DNA of 64,000 bases from an uncultured Chitinophaga sp. (GCF_946479755.1 NZ_CAMLHC010000024.1:61261-125260); one strand, 5' to 3'. Counted from the stretch's first letter, positions 34,606 to 43,886 are shown. The notes: generated from the sequence alone by a model not told the origin. Program-made: numbers and translations.

Positions 34606-34687
34606 ATATTAACCGTATTGTAACCTTACCATGGGAGAACTGGTTAAAAAACGGTAAGGTAACCTCGTTTTTTTCAAAACTGGTTAA
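34606..34687. promoter_or_regulatory. Candidate AraC-regulator operators
   Basis: AACTGGTTAA occurs twice as a direct repeat (34638-34647 and 34678-34687), exactly 40 bp apart, about four helical turns. A third half-site is inverted (ATATTAACC at 34606-34614 against GGTTAATAT at 34682-34690). A separate 8-bp palindrome pair, ACCTTACC/GGTAAGGT, lies around the first repeat. This is what AraC-type dimers often bind. Confidence 0.5.
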
Positions 34688-34739
34688 TATCGGGCTATAA
34701 TTGATTACAATCGGGAAAGCCAACTGCGGGTGTCCGGGA

Positions 34740-34747
34740 TATTTTTG
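34740..34747 (+). promoter_or_regulatory. -7 promoter element of the hydroxyproline operon
   Basis: TATTTTTG matches TAnnTTTG perfectly and lies 20 nt before the first start codon. There is no good -33 element at 19-21 nt, as expected for a promoter that depends on an activator bound upstream. Confidence 0.5.
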
Positions 34748-34766
34748 AGGGAAAAAAGAAAACATC

Positions 34767-35681
34767 ATGTCTATCGAATGGAAAGGCGTATTCCCCGCCA
34801 TCACAACCAAATTCACTGCAGCCGACGAACTGGACCTGCCTTTGTTTGAGAAAAACCTGCAGGCACAGCTGGCGGCGGGTATTGATGGTATTATCCTGGG
34901 AGGCTCCCTCGGAGAAGCCAGCACGCTGACAACCGCTGAAAAAGAAACCCTGACAAAATTCACTGTAGAGAAAGTGGCCGGTAAAATACCCGTTGTGGTG
35001 AATATCGCGGAAGGCGCCACCCGCGATGCGGTGCAGCAGGCAGCACTGGTAAAGAAATGGGGCGCTGCCGGCATTATGCTGCTGCCACCCATGCGTTATA
35101 AAAGCGACGAACGCGAAACAGCCGCCTGGTTCAAAACAGTGGCTGCTTCCACAGACCTGCCGGTGATGGTGTATAACAACCCGGTAGATTATAAAATAGA
35201 AGTGACTTTAAATATCTTTGATCAGCTGCAGGAGCTGCCTAATATCCAGGCCGTGAAGGAGTCTACCCGCGACGTGTCTAACGTTACCCGTATGATCAAC
35301 CGTTTCGGCGACCGGTTTAAAATATTGTGCGGCCTTGATACGTTAGCACTGGAAGAAATGGTGCTGGGCGCTCACGGTTGGGTAGGCGGATTGGTAGATG
35401 CTTTCCCTGCGGAGACAGTTGCCGTTTACCGGTTGATCAAAGCCGGCCGGATAAAAGAGGCGGTGGAGATCTACCGTTGGTTCCTGCCGCTGCTGGAGCT
35501 GGACTTGTATCCCAAGCTGGTGCAGTTTATCAAGCTGGCCGAAACGGAAGTAGGGCTGGGCAGCGAATATGTGCGGGCGCCGCGCCTGACGCTCGAAGGA
35601 GCAGAAAGGGAAAGCGTACTGCAGGTGATCCGCACCGCAGTGGCCAACCGTCCCGCATTGCCGGATTATCTCTCATTATAA
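34767..35681 (+). CDS. DapA-family lyase, probable 1-pyrroline-4-hydroxy-2-carboxylate deaminase
   Basis: A 304-residue class I aldolase-fold enzyme. The Schiff-base lysine is Lys164 (QAVKESTRD) and the catalytic tyrosine Tyr136 (VMVYNNP). On its own the sequence could be any DHDPS/NAL-family enzyme. The neighbours (semialdehyde dehydrogenase, hydroxyproline epimerase and FAD oxidoreductase) make the hydroxyproline pathway deaminase the best call: it would convert 1-pyrroline-4-hydroxy-2-carboxylate to 2-oxoglutarate semialdehyde and ammonia. It is the first gene of the operon, 9 nt before the next. Confidence 0.82.
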   Translation: MSIEWKGVFPAITTKFTAADELDLPLFEKNLQAQLAAGIDGIILGGSLGEASTLTTAEKETLTKFTVEKVAGKIPVVVNIAEGATRDAVQQAALVKKWGAAGIMLLPPMRYKSDERETAAWFKTVAASTDLPVMVYNNPVDYKIEVTLNIFDQLQELPNIQAVKESTRDVSNVTRMINRFGDRFKILCGLDTLALEEMVLGAHGWVGGLVDAFPAETVAVYRLIKAGRIKEAVEIYRWFLPLLELDLYPKLVQFIKLAETEVGLGSEYVRAPRLTLEGAERESVLQVIRTAVANRPALPDYLSL

Positions 35682-35690
35682 TACTCCCGT

Positions 35691-37118
35691 ATGACGCAGA
35701 TAGATCAGATTATGCAGCAGGCTGCCGCAGCCCACGAACAATACAAGAATATTCCGCCGGCGCGGCGCGCCGCTTTTCTCGAAGCCATCGGGGCGGAGAT
35801 CACGGCCCGTCGTGAGGTGCTGGTGAAAACAGCAGGGGAGGAAACGAACCTGCCCATGGCCCGGCTGAACGGTGAGATCGTGCGCACCACCACGCAACTG
35901 CAGAAGTTTGCCGACCTGGTAAAAGAGGGCAGCTGGGTGGAAGCGGTGATAGACACTGCGCCCAATATCCGCCGGATGCTGGTGCCGGTAGGACCGGTAG
36001 TGGTGTTCGGCGCCAGTAATTTTCCTTTTGCCTTCTCCACGGCGGGAGGCGATACCGCCAGCGCGCTGGCGGCCGGTGCTACGGTGGTGGTAAAAGCACA
36101 CCCCGCACACCCCCGTACTTCTCAACTGATGTTTGAAGCCATACAGGCTGCCATTGTACAAAGCGGTATGCCGGCGTATACTGTGCAGCATGTTACGGGC
36201 GACTATCATACCGGCAAAGCGCTGGTCATTCATCCCTATACCACCGGCGTGGGCTTTACCGGCTCGTTGCAGGGCGGCAAAGCCCTCTGCGCCTATGCGG
36301 CCGAAAGGGAAGTGCCTATCCCTGTCTTTGCCGAAATGAGCAGCGTCAACCCGGTGGTGTTCCTGCCGCAGGCGCTGGAAACACGCGGAGACGCACTGGC
36401 AGAGATGTTTGCCGCGTCCATCACCCTCGGTGCAGGGCAGTTCTGCACCAACCCGGGGTTGCTGATAGGGCTGGAAAGTCCGGCGTTTACAGCATTTCAG
36501 CAGCAGCTGGGTGCTGCGCTGGAGAAAACGGCTCCCCAGAAGATGTTGCATCCCGGTATTCATACTGCTTTCCTGGAAGGACGCAGCCGTATGCTGGCCA
36601 ACCAGGAAGTCAGCCTGTCGCCCGCGCCGGTGCTGGATTTTGACGCCAATGCAGTGCGTCCGTCGCTGGCACTCACTTCCGGCGCAGCCTTCCTGGCCAA
36701 CCCGGCACTGAAAGAAGAAGTGTTTGGACCACATGCCCTCGTGGTCGCCTGTAAAGACAAGGCGGAGCTGCTGGCCGTGCTCAAGGGGCTCAAAGGACAG
36801 CTCACCACCAGCGTAATGGCTACCGATGAAGAGCTTGCCCAGTGGCAGGAGGTGATCGATGTACAGGTCACGCTGGCCGGCCGTATCATCCTGAACGGAG
36901 CGCCTACCGGTGTGGAAGTATGTGCAGCCATGGTGCATGGCGGCCCGTTTCCGGCCACTACCGACGCACGCTTCACCTCCGTAGGTACTGCTGCCATCCG
37001 GCGCTGGGTAAGGCCCGTATGCTACCAGCAGTTTCCCGGGGCACTGTTGCCCGATGAACTCAAAGACGGCAACCCACGGGGTATATGGCGACTGACAGAC
37101 AATCAGTATGGCCGTTAA
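35691..37118 (+). CDS. Aldehyde dehydrogenase, probable 2-oxoglutarate semialdehyde dehydrogenase
   Basis: A 475-residue NAD(P)-dependent aldehyde dehydrogenase. Catalytic Cys252 (GAGQFCTNPG) and Glu215 (FAEMSSVNP) are in place, and the nucleotide-binding segment VVVFGASNFPFAFST is visible at 103-117. AEMSSVNP and FCTNPG are typical of the 2,5-dioxovalerate (2-oxoglutarate semialdehyde) group. In the pathway it would make 2-oxoglutarate for the TCA cycle. A long antisense ORF across this gene is a shadow. Confidence 0.88.
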   Translation: MTQIDQIMQQAAAAHEQYKNIPPARRAAFLEAIGAEITARREVLVKTAGEETNLPMARLNGEIVRTTTQLQKFADLVKEGSWVEAVIDTAPNIRRMLVPVGPVVVFGASNFPFAFSTAGGDTASALAAGATVVVKAHPAHPRTSQLMFEAIQAAIVQSGMPAYTVQHVTGDYHTGKALVIHPYTTGVGFTGSLQGGKALCAYAAEREVPIPVFAEMSSVNPVVFLPQALETRGDALAEMFAASITLGAGQFCTNPGLLIGLESPAFTAFQQQLGAALEKTAPQKMLHPGIHTAFLEGRSRMLANQEVSLSPAPVLDFDANAVRPSLALTSGAAFLANPALKEEVFGPHALVVACKDKAELLAVLKGLKGQLTTSVMATDEELAQWQEVIDVQVTLAGRIILNGAPTGVEVCAAMVHGGPFPATTDARFTSVGTAAIRRWVRPVCYQQFPGALLPDELKDGNPRGIWRLTDNQYGR

Positions 37119-37160
37119 CGTTAGGCGCCACCATTTTATTAACCAGCAAATACATCCATC

Positions 37161-38162
37161 GTGAAGCATACTTTTTTTTGCATCGATGCACATACCTGCG
37201 GCAACCCCGTCAGGCTCGTGGCCGGCGGCGGCCCCGTCCTGCAGGGCGCCAATATGAGCGAAAAGCGGGACCATTTTCTCCGGGAATATGACTGGATCCG
37301 TAAAGGCCTGATGTTCGAACCCCGCGGGCATGATATGATGAGCGGCAGCATTCTCTATCCGCCGCATGACCCGGCCAACGATGTGGCAGTGCTCTTTATC
37401 GAAACCAGCGGCTGTCTGCCCATGTGCGGCCACGGCACCATAGGCACTATCACCATCGCCATCGAAGAAGGACTGATCAACCCGAAAGTGCGCGGCAGAG
37501 TGAGAATGGAAACACCCGCCGGACTGGTAGAGGTAAAATACCAGCAGCAGGGCAACAAGGTGAAAAGCGTGAAGCTCACCAACGTACCGTCTTACCTCGC
37601 TGCCACCGGCATCGTGGTGGACTGCCCTGACCTGGGGCCGCTCACCGTAGATGTGGCCTACGGCGGCAACTACTACGCCATTGTGGATGTACAGGACCGG
37701 TTCCCCGGACTGGAACATTTTACCGCTTCCCAGCTGATCGAATGGGCAAGGGTATTACGTAAACGGATCAACGAAAACAGGAGCTTCGTGCATCCTGACA
37801 ATCCAAATATCAACGGCTGTTCGCATGTGCTGTGGACCGGCGCGGTGATGGACACCACGTCTACTGCGCGCAACGCCGTGTTCTACGGCGACAAAGCCAT
37901 CGACCGCTCTCCCTGCGGTACCGGCACTTCCGCCCGCATGGCGCAATGGTATGCCAAAGGCAAACTGAAAAGCGGCGATGCCTTCGTGCATGAAAGCATC
38001 ATCGGCTCCCGCTTCACCGGCAGGATAGAAGAAGAAACCACCGTGGGCGGCATGCCGGCCATCCGTCCCAGCATCGAAGGATGGGCAAGGGTATACGGCT
38101 ACAACACTATTTCTATCGATCCGGAAGACGATCCTTACGCTTACGGACTACAGGTAATCTGA
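37161..38162 (+). CDS. 4-hydroxyproline 2-epimerase (proline racemase family)
   Basis: A 333-residue cofactor-independent epimerase. Both catalytic cysteines are present: Cys89 in MCGHGTIG and Cys252 in SPCGTGTSA. This pair separates true racemases/epimerases from trans-3-hydroxyproline dehydratases, which have Thr at one position. It would convert trans-4-hydroxy-L-proline to cis-4-hydroxy-D-proline. It starts 42 nt after the dehydrogenase gene. Proline racemase activity is the alternative, but the operon favours hydroxyproline. Confidence 0.9.
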   Translation: MKHTFFCIDAHTCGNPVRLVAGGGPVLQGANMSEKRDHFLREYDWIRKGLMFEPRGHDMMSGSILYPPHDPANDVAVLFIETSGCLPMCGHGTIGTITIAIEEGLINPKVRGRVRMETPAGLVEVKYQQQGNKVKSVKLTNVPSYLAATGIVVDCPDLGPLTVDVAYGGNYYAIVDVQDRFPGLEHFTASQLIEWARVLRKRINENRSFVHPDNPNINGCSHVLWTGAVMDTTSTARNAVFYGDKAIDRSPCGTGTSARMAQWYAKGKLKSGDAFVHESIIGSRFTGRIEEETTVGGMPAIRPSIEGWARVYGYNTISIDPEDDPYAYGLQVI

Positions 38163-38170
38163 TACAGACT

Positions 38171-39421
38171 ATGAAAGTAATCATCATCGGCGGCGGTATT
38201 ATCGGATTGAGCAGCGCCTATTACCTGCAACAGGCAGGCTACAGCGTTACGGTGGTAGACCGGACAGATATGTTGCAGGGCTGCTCTTACGGTAATGCAG
38301 GATATGTTTGTCCCAGCCACTTTGTGCCGCTCGCCACGCCCGGTATTGTGCGGCAGGGCCTCAAATGGATGCTGAACGCCTCCAGCCCTTTTTATATACA
38401 GCCGTCGCTTAACCGTGACCTGGTCAACTGGGGCCTGAAGTTTTTGAAGAGCGCCACCCGGCAGCATGTGGAGCGCTCGGCCGCTCCGCTGCGCGACATC
38501 GCTTTGCTCAGCAAGCAGCTGTATGAGTCATGGACCTCCGTGCCTGGCCTGGATTTCGCCTATGCGCCCATCGGTATGATGGAGCTGTTCCAGACAGAAC
38601 AGAATGCCCATCATGCACACGAAACGGTAAAAGAGGCGGCGGCGCTGGGCATCGAAGCCAGGGTGCTCAACAAAGAACAGGTATCGCAAATGGAACCGGA
38701 TATGCCGCTGGAGGCGCTGGGCGCCGTGTATTTCCCCGGCGACTCACAGTTGTATCCCAACCTGCTGATGCGCAACCTGCTGACTTACCTGGAGCAACAG
38801 GGCGTACAGTTTATGCCGCACCAGGAGGTGACCGGCTTCACCGCCACCGGCAACCGGATCACCGGTGTTCGTACTAATACTGGCATACTGGAAGCCGATC
38901 ACGTAGTGCTGGCCGCCGGTGTGTGGAGCTCCGCCCTCGCCAGGGAGTTGAAGCTCAATATCCCCATGGTCGGCGGCAGAGGATATTCTGTTACGTTTGA
39001 AAATACGCCGTTCAAAGTACATCATTCCATCATCCTCAGCGAAGCAAGGGTGGCTATCTCTCCCATGGATGGTAACAAAATCCGCTTCGGGGGAACGATG
39101 GAGATCACCCCGTTGCATACCCCTCCGCGGATGCGGCGCGTGCAGGGTATCTTCGATTCGGTGAAACGGTACTTCCCCGGCTTTGACATGGCGGTTCCCC
39201 CGGCAGACCAGGTATGGTACGGCTACCGGCCCTGCAGCGCCGACGGTCTTCCTTATATCGGGAACCTGTCACGGTATCCGAATGTAACAGTGGCTACGGG
39301 CCACTCTATGCTGGGCATCAGCCTTGGTGCGGCTACCGGGAAACTGGTGGCTGAACTGGTGGCAGGACAGCCGGCATCGATGGACCTGCAACCTTTCCAC
39401 CCCGAAAGGTTTGAGCGGTGA
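38171..39421 (+). CDS. FAD-dependent D-amino acid dehydrogenase, probable cis-4-hydroxy-D-proline dehydrogenase
   Basis: A 416-residue DadA/DAO-type flavoprotein. It starts MKVIIIGGGIIGLSSAYYLQ with the GxGxxG dinucleotide-binding motif, and ends with the usual FAD-contacting segment GHSMLGISLGAATGKLVAEL. The start was set at ATG 38171; an upstream in-frame codon inside the epimerase gene is not plausible. It would oxidise cis-4-hydroxy-D-proline to 1-pyrroline-4-hydroxy-2-carboxylate, the substrate of the first gene product. It closes the four-gene operon. Confidence 0.88.
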   Translation: MKVIIIGGGIIGLSSAYYLQQAGYSVTVVDRTDMLQGCSYGNAGYVCPSHFVPLATPGIVRQGLKWMLNASSPFYIQPSLNRDLVNWGLKFLKSATRQHVERSAAPLRDIALLSKQLYESWTSVPGLDFAYAPIGMMELFQTEQNAHHAHETVKEAAALGIEARVLNKEQVSQMEPDMPLEALGAVYFPGDSQLYPNLLMRNLLTYLEQQGVQFMPHQEVTGFTATGNRITGVRTNTGILEADHVVLAAGVWSSALARELKLNIPMVGGRGYSVTFENTPFKVHHSIILSEARVAISPMDGNKIRFGGTMEITPLHTPPRMRRVQGIFDSVKRYFPGFDMAVPPADQVWYGYRPCSADGLPYIGNLSRYPNVTVATGHSMLGISLGAATGKLVAELVAGQPASMDLQPFHPERFER

Positions 39422-39445
39422 AAGCCCGCATAAAATGAAACAACA

Positions 39446-39482
39446 CAAAAGCCTTTAAACTACCCCGTTTAAAGGCTTTTGT
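39446..39482. terminator. Bidirectional intrinsic terminator
   Basis: A long stem (CAAAAGCCTTTAAAC with GTTTAAAGGCTTTTG) with a 6-nt loop ends the hydroxyproline operon. A-rich and T-rich flanks on both sides let it work in either direction, so it could also end a minus-strand transcript coming from the small ORF at 39487-39672. Confidence 0.85.
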
Positions 39483-39486
39483 GTGT

Positions 39487-39672
39487 TTATAAGGAATCCT
39501 GCTCGTTGATGGGCCCGTTATGACGAAGATCACCTGTTGGGCCCGGTGAATAAGGCATTTCACGGTTTGGGGAATGAACAAAATGAATAAGCATTTGTCC
39601 TGTTGAAGCTGTACCTTCATCAGGAGTTGACGGCTGCAACATTTTACCCTTTAATACCGGAAACATATGCAC
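39487..39672 (-). CDS. Possible small gene (61 codons) ending at the shared terminator
   Basis: Minus-strand ORF starting at ATG 39672 and ending two bases before the bidirectional terminator. The peptide begins MFPVLKGKMLQPSTPDEGTA and includes GQMLIHFVHS and SPGPTGDLRH. No family is recognised and no signal peptide is seen. It overlaps the first bases of the divergent FkbM gene by 6 nt. Its position just before a terminator is the main support. The reading frame continues open upstream on the antisense of the FkbM gene, so it could also be a remnant of a larger gene. Confidence 0.3.
   Translation of the reverse strand: MHMFPVLKGKMLQPSTPDEGTASTGQMLIHFVHSPNREMPYSPGPTGDLRHNGPINEQDSL
39575..39593 (+). 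repeat. 19-bp direct repeat, left copy
   Basis: TGAACAAAATGAATAAGCA is found here and again, exactly and in the same orientation, at 53977-53995. The two copies bracket the exopolysaccharide region. See the right copy. Confidence 0.8.
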
Positions 39673-40503
39673 AGAATTGGTCGTGCCGGCAAACAGTTGT
39701 TTGTCTTTTTGTTTGTTAGAAAACTGTTTTATCCCCTGCACCTTATCGTCTACAAAATCAGCATGTGGGGACTGGGCATCAGGAACCACGAAAATGAACG
39801 GGTTTCCGGTGAACGGGCTTTTATCCGATATCTGAAAAGAAGGGGCATGCTCTCTTCCGGTGTTATATTCGACATTGGCGCCAATGTAGGCCACTATTCT
39901 GAAATGCTGCGGAAGTATGATATACATCTGCCGATCTATGCGTTTGAACCACATCCTGTGGCGTACCAGAAACTGAAAGCCTGCGCCATGAAAAATGATT
40001 TCACGCCCGTGTGGATGGCGGCTGGCGACCAGGAAGCGGAAACGGTCATCTACGACTATTCCGGCGCCGGCGGTTCGGAGCACGCCAGCATGTACCGCGA
40101 GGTGATTGAAACGCTGCATGATGGCGTAGCGGAAGCGGTAGCGATCACCCAAACCACACTGGACGAATTTGTGGCTTCCCGCCAGATCGATGAAATTGCC
40201 CTGCTGAAAATTGATACCGAAGGTCATGAGCTGCCCGTGCTGAAAGGCGCCCGGCACTGTATCGCTGAAGGAAGGGTGAACGCGATACAGATAGAATTTA
40301 ATGAGATGAATGTCATCTCCCGTACTTTCTTTAAAGATATCATCGACCTGCTGCCGGGATATCATTTCTACCGTTTGCTGCCGGATGGATTGCAACCACT
40401 GGGAAAATACCATCCCGCACACTACGAGATTTTTTCCTTCCAGAATATCGTGGCTATCAGGCCTGCTGCCCCTGCAGGATCTCCCGTTCAAAACGTTCCA
40501 TGA
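39667..40503 (+). CDS. FkbM-family methyltransferase
   Basis: A 278-residue SAM-dependent methyltransferase. Motif I is VIFDIGANVGHYSEML (about 66-81), followed by IYAFEPHPVAYQKL and the FkbM signature LLKIDTEGHELPVLKGA. An N-terminal stretch of hydrophobic residues (LFVFLFVRKLFYPLHLIV) may associate with the membrane. FkbM proteins O-methylate sugars or other hydroxyl groups, so a role in decorating the polysaccharide is likely. It is the only gene of the region on the plus strand; its 3' end overlaps the WcaI-like glycosyltransferase gene by 47 nt. Confidence 0.88.
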   Translation: MHRIGRAGKQLFVFLFVRKLFYPLHLIVYKISMWGLGIRNHENERVSGERAFIRYLKRRGMLSSGVIFDIGANVGHYSEMLRKYDIHLPIYAFEPHPVAYQKLKACAMKNDFTPVWMAAGDQEAETVIYDYSGAGGSEHASMYREVIETLHDGVAEAVAITQTTLDEFVASRQIDEIALLKIDTEGHELPVLKGARHCIAEGRVNAIQIEFNEMNVISRTFFKDIIDLLPGYHFYRLLPDGLQPLGKYHPAHYEIFSFQNIVAIRPAAPAGSPVQNVP

Positions 40504-41734
40504 TATAATTGATGGCCAGCTGCTCCTGCGCATACCTGCGTGCGTTGTCGGCTATAACGCTGTTTTCTTCTTCCAGTCCCCGCACGATCGCCCTGCTTAA
40601 TGCCACGGCATCATCTGCTCTCACGGAAATGCCTATACGGTGATGATTGATCAGTTCATGTAATCCCGAGCCTTCGTTGGCCGTTACAATGGGCACTCCG
40701 CCTACTGCCAGGATGGTGGTGAGCTTGGAGGGCATCACCAGGTCGCTGGCCTGTCCTTTCTGTATCACCAGGTGAAGATCGGCCATGTTCAGAAATCCGT
40801 TGAAGCGTGTGGCCGGCTGCAGTGGCATAAAACGAACCTGCGACAACTGCCATTCGGCGGCAAGGGCTTCCAGCTGCTGCCGGTAGGGGCCATCGCCGCA
40901 GATCACAAAACGGATGTGCGCCTGCTGCTGTAGCTGCCGTGCTGCCAGCAGCAAGGTCTCCAGTCCCTGTTTTTCGCCCAGCGCGCCGGAATAAAGGACC
41001 ACTTTTTCGCCGGCAGAAAACCCAAACTGTTCTTTGAGCGCGCTGCGGTTGTTCAACGGGAAATACCGCTCCACATCTACCCAGTTGGGAAAAAGCCGTA
41101 CTTCCCGCGCCGCTTTGCCGGCGATGCTGCTGACCATCTGCGGGGAGATGGAAGACACCACGTCTGCCCGCCGCAGGATATATTTTTCCAGCCGGAACAA
41201 CTGCCGCAGCAGCCACGAAGAACGCAGCATGCCCAGGTTACGGGCGGCTTCTATCTGCATATCCTGGATATGGTAGATGAAACGGGAGCGACGCAGGGTT
41301 TTGTATCCGGCGGCCAGTAAACCCAGGTGGAAAGAGGGGGCTATGGAGATCACCACATCAAAACGCCGCTGTAGCAGCAAATGCAGCATTTTCCCCGAGG
41401 CGGCGAGGCTGAAAGTGACATCCTGCAGTACACGTTTACGGCCCGAAGGTAGTGCCGGCACATAATGCGGGCACCGGTATATACTGACAGGCCGTCCTCC
41501 TTCGAGAACAGTTTCCCGGGAGAAAAAATATTTTTTGGGGCGGTAGGCGCTGCTGATCTTCCAGTCAGGGTAGTAGGGATAAGTCGTCAGCACGGTACAA
41601 TCATATCCTTTAGCCGCCAGCCACTGCACCAGTTCTCCGTTGTACTTCCCGACGCCGTTGGGTTCCGGCGCATAATTACTGGTGATCATCAGGATTCGTT
41701 TGCCCTTGTTATTTTTTTTAATAGGCATTTTCAT
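40457..41734 (-). CDS. WcaI-like family 4 glycosyltransferase
   Basis: A 425-residue GT-B glycosyltransferase. The N-terminus KRILMITSNYAPEPNGVGKYNGELVQWLAAKGY and the donor-domain segment VLYSGALGEKQGLETLLLAARQL, ending with a LVMPSKLTTILAVGGVPIV nucleotide-sugar site, match the WcaI branch known from colanic acid clusters. It is the last gene of the minus-strand exopolysaccharide operon and overlaps the upstream initiating-transferase gene by 17 nt. Confidence 0.88.
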   Translation of the reverse strand: MKMPIKKNNKGKRILMITSNYAPEPNGVGKYNGELVQWLAAKGYDCTVLTTYPYYPDWKISSAYRPKKYFFSRETVLEGGRPVSIYRCPHYVPALPSGRKRVLQDVTFSLAASGKMLHLLLQRRFDVVISIAPSFHLGLLAAGYKTLRRSRFIYHIQDMQIEAARNLGMLRSSWLLRQLFRLEKYILRRADVVSSISPQMVSSIAGKAAREVRLFPNWVDVERYFPLNNRSALKEQFGFSAGEKVVLYSGALGEKQGLETLLLAARQLQQQAHIRFVICGDGPYRQQLEALAAEWQLSQVRFMPLQPATRFNGFLNMADLHLVIQKGQASDLVMPSKLTTILAVGGVPIVTANEGSGLHELINHHRIGISVRADDAVALSRAIVRGLEEENSVIADNARRYAQEQLAINYIMERFEREILQGQQA

Positions 41735-43109
41735 CTCCTTTAATCATATTCACGATCGTCTGGAAAATAATCTGGCAGTCGAGCCAGAAGCTGTAGTTTT
41801 CAATGTACCAGTTGTCCATATTGATACGCTGTTGCTGGCGGTCCAGCTGCTCGCTTTCGCCGCGGCAGCCGTTTACCTGCGCCCAGCCGGTGATGCCGGG
41901 CTTCACCAGGTGGCGCAGCATATAGTGCTGTACTGTTTTCTGCAGTTCCAGGTGCATGGGCGTTACGTGTGGTCGCGGACCTACGAAAGACATGTCGCCT
42001 TTCAGTACGTTGAAGAACTGCGGCAGTTCGTCGAGGTTGGTATGGCGCAGCAGTTTGCCGATCCGCGTAACCCGCGGATCGTTGCGGGTGGTAAGCCGGT
42101 AGGTACCGTCGCTGTTCCATTCGCTGTTGATGGTCATGGTCCGGAATTTATAAATGGTCAGTTTTTTATTTTTCAATCCCCACCTTTCCTGTTTGTAGAT
42201 AACGGGTCCGGGAGACGTTATTTTTACGAGAACGGCGATCAGCAGGAAGAGCCACGAGAACGTGATCAGTAAAAAGAGGGTGAAACAGATGTCGAACAGC
42301 CGTTTGAGCTGCTGGTTGCCGGTGTGGTCCAGCGGGGAAGAGCGGATGGTGATCACGGGAAAATTGCCGAAGAGGCTCATGCTCACGGTGGAGGTGCAGT
42401 GCTGATAGCAGCTGGCGATAATTTTTACCCGTTTGGCGGCTTTTTCACTGGCCACGATGATGCTCTCTGTTTCTTCACGGCTGCTTTCCGGGATGGCCAG
42501 CACCACATCGTCGATCTCATGATTTTCCAGGATGTGCCCGAGAGAAGAGAGGGGGCCCAGGTATTTGCCATTGAGCGCCTGGTTGGGGATGTTGTCAACA
42601 AAACCAATACACTGGTAACCGAAATGATCGTTGGTGGCGATGGTGTCATGGAAATGCATGGCGGTTTCACCGGCGCCGACGATCAGGATATTTTTCACAT
42701 TGTAACCATTGGTCCTGATCCGGAGGAATAGTTTTTTGATCAGGATTTTGGAGAACATCATACCGATAAGGATATACAGGCTATATATGCCGATAAAGGC
42801 GCGGGGTGCATGGAATAATTTGAAGAAATAAAAGAGGACGAAAGTAAGGATACAAACGTGCAGCAGCAGCGTTTTGAGGATCGCCATAAACTCGAAGGAG
42901 AAAGGGCGGGAGCGGAAATCATCATACAGGTGCAGGTAAAGACCGGTGGCGAGCCAGCTGATGGTGCTGATGCACCATACGGGGATGCTCGCCGGATAAC
43001 GGGATGCGCCTGTTGTTTCCAGGGCCAGCAGAAAGGCGATGGTGAGTATCAGGCAGTCAACAAGTTGCCTGAGCAGTAGCGGTACATTAAGCGCGGTTTT
43101 CATAATCAC
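41718..43109 (-). CDS. Undecaprenyl-phosphate glucose phosphotransferase (WcaJ/CpsE-like)
   Basis: A 463-residue membrane enzyme that would start each repeat unit by moving a sugar-1-phosphate (probably glucose) onto undecaprenyl phosphate. Four or five N-terminal transmembrane segments are followed by a nucleotide-binding-like domain ([18 protein letters not shown]), a fifth membrane segment ([18 protein letters not shown]) and the bacterial sugar transferase domain: [53 protein letters not shown]. It is 21 nt downstream of the FkbM gene in the operon. Confidence 0.93.
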   Translation of the reverse strand: MIMKTALNVPLLLRQLVDCLILTIAFLLALETTGASRYPASIPVWCISTISWLATGLYLHLYDDFRSRPFSFEFMAILKTLLLHVCILTFVLFYFFKLFHAPRAFIGIYSLYILIGMMFSKILIKKLFLRIRTNGYNVKNILIVGAGETAMHFHDTIATNDHFGYQCIGFVDNIPNQALNGKYLGPLSSLGHILENHEIDDVVLAIPESSREETESIIVASEKAAKRVKIIASCYQHCTSTVSMSLFGNFPVITIRSSPLDHTGNQQLKRLFDICFTLFLLITFSWLFLLIAVLVKITSPGPVIYKQERWGLKNKKLTIYKFRTMTINSEWNSDGTYRLTTRNDPRVTRIGKLLRHTNLDELPQFFNVLKGDMSFVGPRPHVTPMHLELQKTVQHYMLRHLVKPGITGWAQVNGCRGESEQLDRQQQRINMDNWYIENYSFWLDCQIIFQTIVNMIKGDENAY

Positions 43110-43130
43110 AAATGCATAAACTGTTAGTAA

Positions 43131-43886
43131 TCACATACCGGGATTGGGTTGGTCATTTCGTCTCTGGTACAACAGGTCCATTTGCAGGATACGGAGATCG
43201 TCGGATTGGAGGAACCCGACAGGCGCCATAAAGTCAAAGCCGAGCGATTTTACGAAATGATGCATTTCATCGAACAGTGGTTCACCGTCGTACATGGGAA
43301 TGAAAGAAGTTTCAAACAACAGGTAGTCTATTTGCGGAAGGGCGGTGGTGGCGCCACGCAGTACTTCCCGTTCAAAGCCCTGTACGTCCAGTTTCAGGAG
43401 GGTAGGACTTTTGAACCGGATGTCCGGCAGCTGGTCGAGTCGTTTTACGGGGACGGCCATGCTGCGGGTGTGCGCAGTCTGTGGCTTCAGCTGTATTTGT
43501 TCCGCCGATACCTGCAATGCGGAGCTGGCGTGGGAGTAGGCGTTGCTGTAAAATTCCAGCGATCCGTCGCTGCTGCCCAGCGCGAAGTTGAATGTCCGGA
43601 TGGCGGGTGTTTTCCGGGTATGTTGTTGCAGCAGCGTATAGGTATCCGGCACGGGTTCAAAGGAATAGATACGTGCCTGCGGGTAGCGGTGTGCTACGGC
43701 AAGGGCGAACTGTCCTTTGTTGGCGCCTACGTCGAGGATGGTATGCAGCGACGGGATGTAGTGGCTGCAATTGTAGACCAGCTGTGTGGAGGCAATGGAT
43801 GCGCCTCCCTGGAGGAAGGCGCCGGGCCCCCTTCCCGAGCGGATCATTACTCTGGCGGCATCTGCCATTTTAAACAGGATATTCAT
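43131..43886 (-). CDS. FkbM-family methyltransferase
   Basis: A 251-residue SAM-dependent methyltransferase: motif I ILDVGANKGQFALAV, then IYSFEPVPDTYTLL, and the FkbM signature LLKLDVQGFEREVLRGA. The start was placed at ATG 43886 (MNILFKMADAARVMI); the upstream in-frame extension lies wholly inside the glycosyltransferase gene. The chosen start overlaps that gene by 17 nt, which fits the coupling seen throughout this operon. It probably modifies a sugar of the exopolysaccharide. Confidence 0.87.
   Translation of the reverse strand: MNILFKMADAARVMIRSGRGPGAFLQGGASIASTQLVYNCSHYIPSLHTILDVGANKGQFALAVAHRYPQARIYSFEPVPDTYTLLQQHTRKTPAIRTFNFALGSSDGSLEFYSNAYSHASSALQVSAEQIQLKPQTAHTRSMAVPVKRLDQLPDIRFKSPTLLKLDVQGFEREVLRGATTALPQIDYLLFETSFIPMYDGEPLFDEMHHFVKSLGFDFMAPVGFLQSDDLRILQMDLLYQRRNDQPNPGM

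Noticed and set aside
35676..37718. A 680-codon open frame antisense to the aldehyde dehydrogenase and epimerase genes.
   Set aside because: It lies opposite two clear catalytic genes and carries no recognisable domain; its composition (many His, Arg, Gly) is typical of an antisense shadow in GC-rich DNA.
39673..40533. Antisense frame continuing upstream of the small 39487-39672 ORF.
   Set aside because: It is opposite the FkbM gene, which has clear SAM and FkbM motifs; only the part beyond that gene was kept as a weak candidate.
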